From assembly GCA_037447655.1 (NCBI GenBank), contig JBBHKE010000176.1, positions 1-64,000 of the forward strand: a stretch of 64,000 nucleotides of DNA, read 5' to 3'. Position 1 is the stretch's first letter. Every line of letters begins with the position of its first letter. Positions 1 to 9,848 of the stretch are shown piece after piece. This DNA comes from Zygnema cylindricum. Lineage: Eukaryota > Streptophyta > Zygnematophyceae > Zygnematales > Zygnemataceae. The notes beneath the pieces were generated by a model. The model had not been told where the DNA came from. It did not search any database and was given only the letters and a program-made list of their open reading frames with translations. A program made the position numbers and the translations under genes.

Positions 1-830
1 TCCGGATTAGTAGTATGGGGAAGAAAGAAAAGCACACAGTAATTGCACGAAGGCAACAGTGTGCTTTTAGAGGTATAAGAGAAGTAAAGAGAGAGGAGGT
101 ACTTGAGGATGTCGAGGAGTGTAGAGTGTATGACTTAGAAATGAGAAATTCAGTTCTAGGATCCATAAGTGAAAACAGGAAAGATAAAATTAATCAAGAT
201 AATTTTATAGATAATAGGGAACCAGAAAACTGGTCAGAAAGGGAGACTTCAACGGATTCCGAGGAAAGGGGAGAAGTGAAACTCGAAGAGGTTTCAAAGG
301 ATAGGGGAGAAAAGAAATATTTATTGGGAATTAAATTAGAAAGTATTAGTGGAAAGAATTCCATGGGAGAGAGTGAGGGAAGTTCAGAAAATGGGGTAAC
401 TATCATGGATAAAAATATGAGTACGAAAGATGTAGATCTTATGAGGAACTTATTGGGGACTAGTGTTTTTTGGGAATATTTGGGGGTGGATGGATTTGAC
501 ATCACTACTTGGTGTGATGTCGCTTCTAAAGATGTTTCATTCAGGTATGTGTTGCAGGTTGGGGATGGGGTTAACTGTTGGAAATGTAAAAGGGAAAGTA
601 GATTCGGGTTGGATGAAAAAGGGAGGAGGTGGATAAAACCTTTGATCGGATTTATGATAAGTGGGGTATTTAATGAAATGTGTGATGCAATTATCATTTC
701 ACTTCATCTAATGCATTGTTTTAAATACGAGAGTATTTTTCTTAAGTTTTTTAAAAGAAAAAAGAAAAAGAAAAATGAAATAGGGGAAGGAGTGTTAGAT
801 TATTTGTTTGTAAGAGTTGAAAGGAAGTAG
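1..830 (+). CDS. Gag C-terminus fused to RNase H remnant (partial)
   Basis: The frame is open from the window start to the stop at 828-830. The N-terminal half matches the acidic, lysine-rich Gag tail of element H (58112-59893), downstream of the zinc knuckle. The last third, from about residue 140 (DLMRNLLGTS) onward, resembles the copia RNase H region of element E (40133-40759). It has counterparts of RYLIETRDLW, of ITTWSDA with the first catalytic Asp (TTWCD), of the YVLYVGDGACCW block, and of the CDN-type Asp (MCDAIII). The segment that should hold the catalytic Glu (EAEYMA) is missing, so enzyme activity is unlikely. The tail is very basic. The role is unknown; I infer a Gag variant with a degenerate, still translated tail. 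Confidence 0.7.
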   Translation, partial: RISSMGKKEKHTVIARRQQCAFRGIREVKREEVLEDVEECRVYDLEMRNSVLGSISENRKDKINQDNFIDNREPENWSERETSTDSEERGEVKLEEVSKDRGEKKYLLGIKLESISGKNSMGESEGSSENGVTIMDKNMSTKDVDLMRNLLGTSVFWEYLGVDGFDITTWCDVASKDVSFRYVLQVGDGVNCWKCKRESRFGLDEKGRRWIKPLIGFMISGVFNEMCDAIIISLHLMHCFKYESIFLKFFKRKKKKKNEIGEGVLDYLFVRVERK

Positions 831-848
831 ACTAGAAAATAAAGGGAG

Positions 849-2021
849 TGTTGATATTTGAGAATTTTCTAGGTCTTTATAGAAAAAGAGCAAAGGCAGT
901 CTGTCCCTGACTCCCTTCTCCAAGCCCCCACACTTGTTCTAGTCAATAGAGGCTTGATAGAGAGCTAGAGCCATGGCTGCCTAAGCTCACTAGAGAAGAC
1001 AGCGGGTGGATTAGGTAGATTTACCAAAAGGTACTTGACGGACCCTGGAATTGATCTTAGTACCTGCCGTCCGTCAAGTTACCGTAGCCGTTAGCTCTAA
1101 CCGTTAAGTCTTGGACTCATATTACGATATATAAGGTTTGATAAATATATAAATTGTTACACGTAGATTAATTCATTTAACAGAGAATAGATACTAAGTG
1201 CATCGATACAGTTTGATTTAGTACGAAGTACGGTATAGGGAAGAAACGGATGTCGCGCATTTATTTCGATAGCAAAACAAATACCGCGCGTCGAATTTCA
1301 GCAGCTAGGATTATTGCTGGTTTTGATCAGACGGCCGCGATAGGCGCCGCTATCACGGAAAAGGTACTTTTGGCGTTTTACGGTCTTTTCCACGTCAGTT
1401 GACACGTGGCGTGATAACATTGGATTACAGGAACTCTAGAGATTACAGGAACAAATCCTAATTTGACACGTGTTGACATTTTGGCCATGTTGTACAATGG
1501 CCGTACAAAAAGTACATCGGCACCTGTACTTTTCTGTATGACACACTAATTTGATTGGTGCCGTACATCAGTAGATAGAGTTTAAGAGGGGGAATAGGAC
1601 TTAGAAAATTTTGGGTAGGTAGCTGCCTCTCCCAAAGAGCATCTTGTATAAATGGCAAACTTTGGCCAGCCATAACGTTCAATTTACTTGACCATTTTCA
1701 CCAATTCTTTTTCCTGCGGACTCACGCGAGTCCAAGCTACACAAGGGTGTAGTCGGTCAGTGTTTTTGCTTGCCAGGGTGGCTGCATTTCTAAGGGAAAT
1801 TCAAAGTGGGTGAATGAGTCCAAAACTCATATTCTAACTTTGCATTCTAAGGTGAAACTAAGCAAACAAAAAGTCTTATTTCACAGGGCTGAAGCTATAC
1901 AGGGTTTGTGATTGTCAAGGGGTTAGTCATTTGGGTTTATATTAACTTGGAGTCGGCACTATCTAGATAAGCTTCTTTTGTATCTGCGATTTCAGTGGGC
2001 AATTGAGCACACAGAGTTTCA
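849..2021 (+). repeat. LTR, family A (3' LTR of element 1)
   Basis: It begins TGTTGATATTTGAG after a polypurine tract and ends GAGTTTCA, giving TG...CA termini and 1173 bp. In order it holds a foldback near 900-975, the antisense tRNA-like module near 1035-1110, paired ACGT boxes (GACACGTGGC at 1401-1410 and GACACGTG near 1464), several GTAC motifs near 1495-1565, and a TATAAA at about 1647-1652. The TATA position implies a long U3 of about 800 bp and an R-U5 of about 340 bp. Confidence 0.9.
1647..1652 (+). promoter_or_regulatory. LTR TATA box
   Basis: TATAAA lies at the point where the LTR changes from a GTAC- and ACGT-rich part to a part shared with the 5' leader. The same position in the element H LTR (57756-57761) also has TATAAA. 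Transcription would start roughly 30 bp downstream. This is a sequence match only. Confidence 0.55.
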
Positions 2022-3346
2022 AATATTCCTTTTCTCACTTATCTTTTAGAGCCCACTTTAGATTTACTTCTCCCCTTTCCTTGGAATCCGTTGAAGTCTC
2101 CCTTTCCGACCAGTTTTTTGTTTCCAAATATCAATGAAACTATCCTCAATAATTTGAACTCCCTCAAGTTTCTCCTCTCTCTTTAATTCCCTTATACCTC
2201 CAAAAGCACACTGTTGCTTTCGTGAAATTTCTGTGTGCTTTTCTTTCTTCCCCATATTAATGATGCGGAGAAAGCTCCAAAATATCTTCATCCTCGTTCT
2301 CCTCTTCCCGATGTTCCTCCTCATCAACATTCCAACTTCTAATTTCTTCAAGACAAGGACACCCCTCTATATAGTGACTGGCTCGCTACAAAAGAAGCAA
2401 ACCCCTATTTTCAAAGCTCCCATTTCTTTTCCTCTCCCTCTCTTTCCACCAAAATCCCAATGAAATTTACCTTTGTCTTTCTTCCTCTCATCACGCTTCC
2501 GCTCGTCACCGCCGTTCCTCTCATCATGCTTCTGGCACTCACCACCAGCTGTTAATGCATTCACCCTGTTACTTCCCCTACGAAACTCCAAAGTGCTTTC
2601 CCTCACAAGAATTATCCCTATGGTAATGCTCCGAGTCCATGAGGAGCTATCCATTTCCTGCATACAGTTAATGATGTTTTTGTACTCATTTGAGAGTTTC
2701 ATAATTAGTGTGTTAATCTTTCTCTCCTTAGATTCTACATATCCCGCACTAGCAAAGCTCAACATTTAACGTAGCAATATCATTGCAAAACTCGTTCATG
2801 CTACCGTCTTTATAAACATAGGCCCCTAATTCATGTTTTACTAACAGCTGCCTCTGCATAGTTTCACTCTAATAAATTTTCCTTGGTGATTCCTAGATTT
2901 TTTGAAGACTTCGTTAGATTTAAAAAAGTGATAGCTATGGACTTAGACACATTTCTAAGTACAAGATGTTTTGCTATACTATTTTTATACTCCCAAATTC
3001 TACTGTTAGTTTCTTCAATTTTAGTTATAACCCCTACAAGTGGGACCATAGCCGAGAGCCTAACTCCCCTCATCATAGGTCTTCCTTTTCCTTTCTCCCC
3101 TTTTCCCCTTTCCATAGCAATGATATTCCTATCACCTTTCGTTTTATTTGAAATCCAGTTGGTTTTTTGGGAAGCCCAAATGAATCTCCATAGTGAGCTC
3201 CACCAAAGCCCGGTCGCTGACACCTCACTTGTCCCGAAACAATTCCCAATAAGTGCTTTTTGAAAAGCAATCCTTCTATCGTAAACTCCCTATAAGTGAA
3301 GTCTTTTCCATCAAACAAACGCACCCTAGATGTTGGGCCCATAACC
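2022..3346 (-). pseudogene. Gag, array unit 2 (broken)
   Basis: The minus-strand frame begins at the primer site (3346-3332) and reads the MGP(T/P)SRVRLFDG start of Gag. Open pieces lie at 3342-3073, 3223-2864, 2765-2367 and 2351-2064. They match, in order, the N-terminus, middle, basic Arg/Lys/Asp repeat region and acidic tail of the element H Gag. The zinc knuckle keeps CFFCSEP but is disrupted after it by a frameshift near 2365. The unit is truncated at 2022 by element 1. Confidence 0.82.
3332..3346 (-). other. Half-tRNA primer-binding site
   Basis: The minus strand reads GGTTATGGGCCCAAC directly after the LTR, two bases off the standard form seen in elements G and I. It would pair with the anticodon-side half of initiator tRNA-Met. 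Confidence 0.75.
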
Positions 3347-4221
3347 TAAAACTCCGAGACCTCTATTGGTCCTCAGAGTAAGTAGCTCTCAAGAAGCTTA
3401 TCTAGTTAGTGCCGACTCCAAGTTGATATAAACCCAAATGATTGACCCCTTGACAATCAAAACCCCAGTATAACTTCACTCTTGTGAAATAAGATTTTCT
3501 GTGTGCTTAGTTCCACCACAGAATGCAAAGTTAGAATATGAGTTTTGGACACATTCACCCACTTTGACTTTCTCTTAGAAGTGAAGCTACCCTGGCAGGC
3601 AAAAACTCTTACCGACTAAACCTTTGTGTAGCCTAGACTTTCCTGAGTCTGGAGCAAAAAGAATCACTGAATTTGGTCAACCGAGTGAGTTATAATTAAA
3701 TGGCAAAGAGTGCCTATTTATACAGATGCTCTTTGGGAGAGAGGCGACTACCTACCAAAATATTCTAAGTCGTATTTCCTCTCTAAAACCCCTTCTACTA
3801 AATTACGGTCCAATCATAGGACTACACCGTACAAAAAGTACAAGTACTGGAGTACTTTATGCACGGTAACTGTACTACATGGCCAAAACAGTGACATTTG
3901 TCACATCCGAATTTGTTGTCTTGCTCTCCGAAGATACCGAAAACCCGTACGATGCTGCCACGTGTTATCCGGAGTGGCGGCTTTCGGAAAACTCCAAAAT
4001 GCCCTTTCCGCGATATCGGCTCCTAACACGGCCGTTCGATGAAGTCCGGATTGAATATTTGCCATTGAAATAAATGTTCGCAGCATTTATTTCGTGCGGT
4101 ACTATAGTACACAACTTGTTTTATGTTCTACCTTACTATTTATTAGTTAAACGAAATATCCTATTTGTAAACGTTTATATAACTATCAAACCCTATATAA
4201 TTCATCAATAGTCTAAGACTT

Positions 4222-4289
4222 AACGGACAAAGCTAACGGCTACTAGGTTTGACAACCGTAGGTACCACGATCAAGTCTTGGGTCCGTTA
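4222..4289 (+). other. tRNA-like module antisense to the LTR
   Basis: A 68-nt stretch has a perfect 7-bp acceptor-like stem (AACGGAC 4222-4228 with GTCCGTT 4282-4288) and a T-arm-like hairpin of 5+7+5 nt (4265-4281, loop ATCAAGT, one mismatch in the stem). The T-arm is followed directly by the 3' acceptor strand and an A, as in tRNA. The B-box-like core is an approximate match to GGTTCGANTCC. The D-arm is very short and the middle hairpin is not a normal anticodon arm, so this is not a functional tRNA gene. Related modules occur in all A, B and F LTRs. Confidence 0.6.
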
Positions 4290-4294
4290 GACTC

Positions 4295-4300
4295 TTTTTT
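4295..4300 (+). terminator. Possible Pol III terminator
   Basis: A run of six T lies five bases after the end of the tRNA-like module, the usual kind and distance of RNA polymerase III terminator. Equivalent T4-T6 runs follow the module in the other A, B and F LTRs. Confidence 0.45.
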
Positions 4301-4482
4301 GGTAAATCTACTAGTTTCTACCCCAGTTTCTCTAGAAGACCTACGCAGCCATGACTCTAACTCCCTATCCAAGCCTTCAGTGACTACAACAAGTGTGGGG
4401 GCTTAGAGAAGGGAGTTAGAGGCAGACTGCCTATTCCCTTTTGTATTCTTAAACAGACCCAGAAAATACACAGATGTCAACG

Positions 4483-6391
4483 CTCCCCTTTATTTTCTAG
4501 TCTTGTTTTCTTGTCAGTTAAAAAAAAAACAAAACAAAAATCCCTTTTTTTTTCTTTTTCTTAATCTTTTTCTTTTCCTCTCATAAAACTTTAAGTGAAT
4601 ACCCCGTGTTTAAAGAATTAATTTAGACTAGCCAAAACAAACCTTGCATCTTGTTTATCATTTATTTTATTTAGCATCCCATTTATCATAAATCCGAACA
4701 AAGATTTTATCCACCTCATCTCTTTTCCATCCACACAAAATCCATTTTTCTTCTTGCAATTCAAATAGCCAGCCCCATCTCCAATGTGCAACACACACGT
4801 AGATGCTAACCCTTTTACAGGTACAACTTCATAGATGGCATCACTCCCATTAGTGATGTAAAAACCATTACCCCCCAAATTTATCCTTAAATCAAGAGTC
4901 CCCACTAAGTTCCTCATAAAATCTACATCTTCCGAAACTCATATTTTTATCCATGATAATTACCCCATTTTTTGAACTTTCCTCACTCTCTCCCACATAA
5001 TTCTTTCCACTATCACTTTCTATTTTTGTTCATAAAATATATTTCTCCTCCCTTAAACATTTAATCAAATATTCCTCTTCTCCCTTTTCTTTTAAAGCCA
5101 CCTTTAGATTTACTTCTCCCCTTTCCTCAAAATCCGTTGAAGTCTCCATTTCCGACCAGTTTTTTGTTTCCAAATATCTATGAAACTATCTTCAATAATT
5201 TGAACTCCCTCAAGTTTCTCCTCTCTCTTTAATTCCCTTATACCTCCAAAAGCACACTGTTGCTTTCGTGAAATTTCTGTGTGCTTTTCTTTCTTCCCCA
5301 TATTAATGATGGGGAGAAGCTCCAAAATATCTTCATCCCTCGTTCTCCTCTTCCCCATGTTCCTCCTCATCAACATTCCAACTTCTAATTTCTTCCTGAC
5401 AAGGACACTCCCCCATATAGTGAATGGCTCCCTACAAAAGAAGCAAACCCCCATTTTCAAAGCTCCCATTTCTTTTCCTCTCCCTCTCTTTCCACCAAAA
5501 TTTCGATAAGGTTTACCTTTGTCTTTCTTCCTCTCATCACGCTTCCGCTCGTCACCGCCGTTCCTCTCATCATGCTTCTGGCACTCACCACCAGCTGTTA
5601 ATGCATTCACCCTGTTACTTCCCCTACGAAACTCCAAAGTGCTTTCCCTCACAGAATTATCCCTATGGTAATGCTCCGAGTCCATGAGGAGCTATCCATT
5701 TCCTGCATACAGTTAATGATGTTTTTGTACTCATTTGAGAGTTTCATAATTAGTGTGTTAATCTTTCTCTCCTTAGATTCTACATATCCCGCACTAGCAA
5801 AGCTCAACATTTAACGTAGCAATATCATTGCAAAACTCGTTCATGCTACCGTCTTTATAAACATAGGCCCCTAATTCATGTTTTACTAACAGCTGCCTCT
5901 GCATAGTTTCACTCTAATAAATTTTCCTTGGTGATTCCTAGATTTTTTGAAGACTTCGTTAGATTTAAAAAAGTGATAGCTATGGACTTAGACACATTTC
6001 TAAGTACAAGATGTTTTGCTATACTATTTTTATACTCCCAAATTCTACTGTTAGTTTCTTCAATTTTAGTTATAACCCCTACAAGTGGGACCATAGCCGA
6101 GAGCCTAACTCCCCTCATCATAGGTCTTCCTTTTCCTTTCTCCCCTTTTCCCCTTTCCATAGCAATGATATTCCTATCACCTTTCGTTTTATTTGAAATC
6201 CAGTTGGTTTTTTGGGAAGCCCAAATGAATCTCCATAGTGAGCTCCACCAAAGCCCGGTCGCTGACACCTCACTTGTCCCGAAACAATTCCCAATAAGTG
6301 CTTTTTGAAAAGCAATCCTTCTATCGTAAACTCCCTATAAGTGAAGTCTTTTCCATCAAACAAACGCACCCTAGATGTTGGGCCCATAACC
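4483..6391 (-). pseudogene. Gag with RNase H remnant, array unit 1 (broken)
   Basis: This is the most complete internal region of the array. The minus-strand pieces are 6387-6118 and 6268-5909 (N-terminal and middle Gag), 5685-5110 (basic region, zinc knuckle CFFCREP and acidic tail) and 4917-4618 (RNase H-like tail with MRNLVGTLDL, ITNGSDA and VLHIGDGAGYL). Frameshifts separate them. Protease, integrase and reverse transcriptase are absent, as in elements H and K. A polypurine tract (plus-strand ctcccctttatttt at 4483-4496) joins it to the shared LTR. Confidence 0.82.
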
Positions 6392-7528
6392 TAAAACTCC
6401 GAGACCTCTATTGGTCCTCAGAGTAAGTAGCTCTCAAGAAGCTTATCTAGTTAGTGCCGACTCCAAGTTGATATAAACCCAAATGATTGACCCCTTGACA
6501 ATCAAAACCCCAGTATAACTTCACTCTTGTGAAATAAGATTTTCTGTGTGCTTAGTTCCACCACAGAATGCAAAGTTAGAATATGAGTTTTGGACACATT
6601 CACCCACTTTGACTTTCTCTTAGAAGTGAAGCTACCCTGGCAGGCAAAAACTCTTACCGACTGAACCTTTGTGTAGCCTAGACTTTCCTGAGTCTGGAGC
6701 AAAAAGAATCACTGAATTTGGTCAACCGAGTGAGTTATAATTAAATGGCAAAAAGTGCCTATTTATACAGATGCTCTTTGGGAGAGAGGCGACTACCTAC
6801 CAAAATATTCTAAGTCGTATTTCCTCTCTAAAACTCCTTCTACTGAATTACGGTCCAATCATAGGATGACACCGTACAAAAAGTACAAGTACCGGAGTAC
6901 TTTATGCACGGTAACTGTACTACATGGCCAAAACAGTGACATTTGTCACATCCGAATTTGTTGTCTTGCTCTCCGAAGATACCGAAAACCCGTACGATGC
7001 TGCCACGTGTTATCCGGAGTGGCGGCTTTCGGAAAACTCCAAAATGCCCTTTCCGCGATATCGGCTCCTAACACGGCCGTTCGATGAAGTCCGGATTGAA
7101 TATTTTCCGTTGAAATAGATATTCGCATCATTTATTTCGTGCGGTACTATAGTACACAACTTTTTATATGTTCTACCGTACTATTTATTAGTTAAATGAA
7201 ATATCCTATTTGTAAAGGTTTATATAACTATTAAACCCTATATAATTCATCATTAGTCTAAGACTTAACGGACAAAGCTAACGGCTACTAGGTTTGACAA
7301 ACCGTAGGTACCAGGATCAAGTCTTGGGTCCATTAGACTCTTTTTTGGTAAATCTACTAGTTTCTACCCCAGTTTCTCTAGAAGACCTACGCAGCCATGA
7401 CTCTAACTCCCTATCCAAGCCTTCAGTGACTACAACAAGTGTGGGGGCTTAGAGAAGGGAGTTAGATGCAGACAGCCTATTCCTTTTTCTATTCTAAAAC
7501 AGACCTAGAAAATACACAGATATCAACA
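6392..7528 (-). repeat. LTR, family A (5' LTR of the array)
   Basis: It is a near copy of 3347-4482 shifted by 3045 bp. The TG end reads correctly here (TGTTGATATC on the minus strand at 7528). Block X follows immediately at 7529. A tRNA-like module sits at 7267-7335 on the plus strand with T6 at 7341-7346. Confidence 0.88.
7267..7335 (+). other. tRNA-like module antisense to the LTR
   Basis: This is the copy of 4222-4289. The T-arm-like stem here pairs over all five positions (CCAGG with CTTGG, one G-U), with loop ATCAAGT. The acceptor-like stem has one mismatch (AACGGAC with GTCCATT). The middle hairpin GGTTTGACAAACC is a perfect inverted repeat. Six T follow at 7341-7346. Confidence 0.55.
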
Positions 7529-8801
7529 TAGATTTAGCTTGAGGGGAGGAGTAAAGGGTAATTTAGAGTTATTCCCTCGTTTGGTTATGTTTTTATGCAT
7601 TCGGTTTCTTTAAATTTAAATATGACAAAGTGTTCACTCACAATGATTCTAGCTGTGTGAGGTTGCCAATCTTTGGTGCAATGGATCCCCCCAGTCCTCT
7701 CGAGCCTAGCCCCTTGCACTTCCTTCTTATTGGTCGTTAAAATACTCTCCCTCACATTGGTCATTAAAAGAACTCTCCCTCCCATTTGTCGTTAAAAGTC
7801 ACTCCTCATTGGTTATTAAAGAAATCTCCCACCCATTGGTCGTTTAAAAACTCTCACTCCTATTGGTCATTAAAGAATTCTCCCTCCCATCGATCGTTAA
7901 AATAACTCTCCCTCCCATTAGTTTTTGAATGAGTTCCTTCAAACTCCTCCACCCCTCTCATAGATAAACGAAGAACTATCTCCACCCTTATTGAGCAAGT
8001 CCCCCCATTATTTTTCCCCATACACCTATTTTTCCTTTATGCACAAAGAGGTATCCTCACTCCCTTGGGTTTGTTGTCTTAGATTCATTTTATCACTCTC
8101 CCCCCTCCATGACCCTTCCTTGTGTCCCCCCCCAATCGCCCCTTTAACCCTTCAACGCCCAAGCATTAGCCTATAAGCGCATCACAACAAAGGGTACATG
8201 CAACATATGATCACAATTTAGTGCGAAATTTAGTGCGATTCATGACAGTAAAGAGTGCGCGCAACAATAGTTACTCACGCATAAGTCACGCGATGGGTAC
8301 CATCGCAAAAAAAAATTCTTCATCACATCGAATTGTGGGAAATTTCTTATTGTTTATGATGGCCGCTTTCACCGCCTTAAGTGTTGACTCAACGTCAACA
8401 GTAACGACAATCGAAATCAAGTTCACCCATAAAAATTAGTTTGGTAGGAAACGTAAAGGTCAACCACATAACCGCAATCTAGATCCATAACCATTACCCA
8501 TATTACAAGAATCTCTTAGGTGTTCCATGAACAGGACCAATAAAGAATATAAAACAGCACAAGGTCATGTATCGACGTAACAAAATCTTGAAAAATGGAT
8601 GTCTTTTACAAGATTGTAAATCTGGTCATGCCCTTATCTAGGAATATATATTTACTAATGGCTTTGATTTTCCACTGTTGTAAGGGATATATCACATACT
8701 ACAAAATGGTTGTTGTTAAGCAATGACTCTTGTAATGTTTTTTTTTAATCCTCCTTCCAACAAAGTTGCAATTCTATAAGAAAATAATCTCTTCTCAATG
8801 C
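7529..8801. repeat. Block X, copy 1
   Basis: This 1.27 kb block recurs at 12013-13285, offset 4484, almost base for base; I saw only a few differences near its right end (around 8751 and 8775). Both copies lie directly right of the TG end of a minus-strand family A LTR. It contains a roughly 30-bp tandem repeat, a C-rich pyrimidine stretch near 8095-8160 and short ORFs without recognisable products. What X is remains unknown: captured host DNA or part of an unrecognised element. Confidence 0.85.
7722..7930. repeat. ~30-bp minisatellite with ATTGG core
   Basis: About seven degenerate units of roughly 28-32 bp, each with a version of ATTGGTCGTTAAA followed by ACTCTCCCTCCC. Each unit carries a CCAAT-type core in reverse (ATTGG or a one-base variant). 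The same array occurs in copy 2 at about 12206-12414. Confidence 0.8.
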
Positions 8802-9848
8802 TGTAGAAATTAATCGTTTTAAGTATTTTCTAGGTCTGAATAGAAAGAAAGAAGCCGAGGCAGTCTACCTCTAACTTCTCTCTCCAACTCTCAAACTTGT
8901 CGCAGTCACTGAGAAATTGGAGAGGGAGCTAGAGCCATGGCTACCTAGGCTATCCAGAGGTTTACGGGAAATATATATTAGTTAGGGGTTTATTTACTAA
9001 AAGGTATGTGCCGGTCACAGGATTTGATCCTGGTACCTACCGGCCGGCAGACAGCCGGTAGACGGTAGCCTTAGCCGTTAACTCTAGAACTAGTGTTACG
9101 TACTATGAAGTTTGATATTTACTTAAACATTATCAGGTAGGATAATTCATTTAACTGTATCTGTTTACGGGATACATAGATCCAGTAATGTAAAAGTACG
9201 GATTACTGTACGGATAAGAAACTAATACCGCGCATTTATTTCCTTAATGAAACGAATATCGTGCATGTATTTATTACAGCTACGATTAAATGTGAATTTA
9301 ATCGGACGGCCGGAATTAACGTCGATATCGCGGAAGAGGATTTCGGCGGTTTGTGGTCATCGCCACATCGGATGACATGTGGCGGAATGACATTGGATCG
9401 CGGCATCTCCGAGGATTAAGGTAGCGAATCCGGACGTACCACGTGTCGACATTTAGGCCATGTCGTACGGTGTCCGTACAGAAAGTACACCGGCAACTGT
9501 ACTTTTGAGTATGGAACTGTAATCTGATTGGTTCCGTACATCAGTAGATAGATTCTGTGAGAGAGATAGGACTTAGAAGAATTAGGAGATAGGACACTCT
9601 CTCCCACAGAGCTTCGGAACAAAAAGTCAACTTTGACCCTCCATAACTTCTTGCTCAGGGGAGCAAATTCAGAGAATCTTTTTGCTATCGACTTAGGGGA
9701 GTCTTGCCTTCACAAGGGTGAAGTTGGTCAAAGATATTGTTTTCCAGGGTGGCAGTTATTTTTGCTGAAACACAAAGGGGTTAGGGTTATGTTAGAGGCT
9801 TCTTGGAAGCTGTCCACTCTGAGGAATTATGGAGGTCTCAGAGTTTCA
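8802..9848 (+). repeat. LTR, family B (no internal region attached)
   Basis: It starts TGTAGAAATTAATCG and ends GAGTTTCA (1047 bp), matching the 5' LTR of element I (54735-55791). It has the foldback (about 8870-8945), the antisense tRNA-like module (about 9005-9085) and ACGT boxes. No primer site or gag follows; a C-rich sequence begins at 9849. The left flank (aatgc) does not match the right flank (ccgcc), so it is not a simple solo LTR. Confidence 0.85.

Larger units (their letters stand above)
1..2021 (+). mobile_element. Family A copia element 1, 3' part
   Basis: This is the right-hand part of a non-autonomous family A copia element: the end of the gag-derived ORF, a polypurine tract (about 836-848, AAATAAAGGGAG) and a complete 3' LTR. 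The 5' half lies outside the window. The LTR ends at 2021 and abuts the interior of a minus-strand family A unit: the following aatattcctt matches the sequence near 5070 in the neighbouring unit. Element 1 therefore inserted into that unit. The target duplication should be aatat but its left copy is not visible. Confidence 0.88.
3347..4482 (-). repeat. LTR, family A (shared LTR of the array)
   Basis: It is bounded by the primer site on the left and by a reversed polypurine tract (ctcccctttatttt from 4483) on the right, so it is the 3' LTR of one unit and the 5' LTR of the next. Both termini have decayed by one base: the TG start reads CG and the CA end reads TA when read on the minus strand. 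Length is 1136 bp. It contains the clearest tRNA-like module (4222-4289, plus strand) and a foldback at about 4330-4430. Confidence 0.88.
2022..7528 (-). mobile_element. Tandem family A copia array sharing an LTR
   Basis: Reading on the minus strand: LTR (7528-6392), internal unit (6391-4483), LTR (4482-3347), then a second internal unit (3346-2022) cut off by element 1. Repeat spacing is 3045 bp, for example the primer site at 6377-6391 against 3332-3346. Long stretches of both units and both LTRs are the same apart from scattered single-base changes, such as an extra a near 7290. A shared middle LTR is the expected product of unequal recombination between LTRs. Confidence 0.88.

Noticed and set aside
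2883-3263. Plus-strand ORFs opposite the array gag (also 5928-6308)
   Set aside because: They are shadows of the minus-strand Gag frame and repeat with it.
4222-4289. Functional tRNA gene
   Set aside because: The D-arm is too short, there is no normal 7-nt anticodon loop, and the unit is part of an LTR. I report it only as tRNA-like.
7585-8439. Genes in block X (66, 61 and 72 residues)
   Set aside because: The ORFs are identical in both X copies only because the DNA is duplicated; composition is low-complexity and no family is recognisable.
8802-9848. Ordinary solo LTR
   Set aside because: The ends are complete but the flanks aatgc and ccgcc do not match, so a simple insertion-recombination history is not supported.
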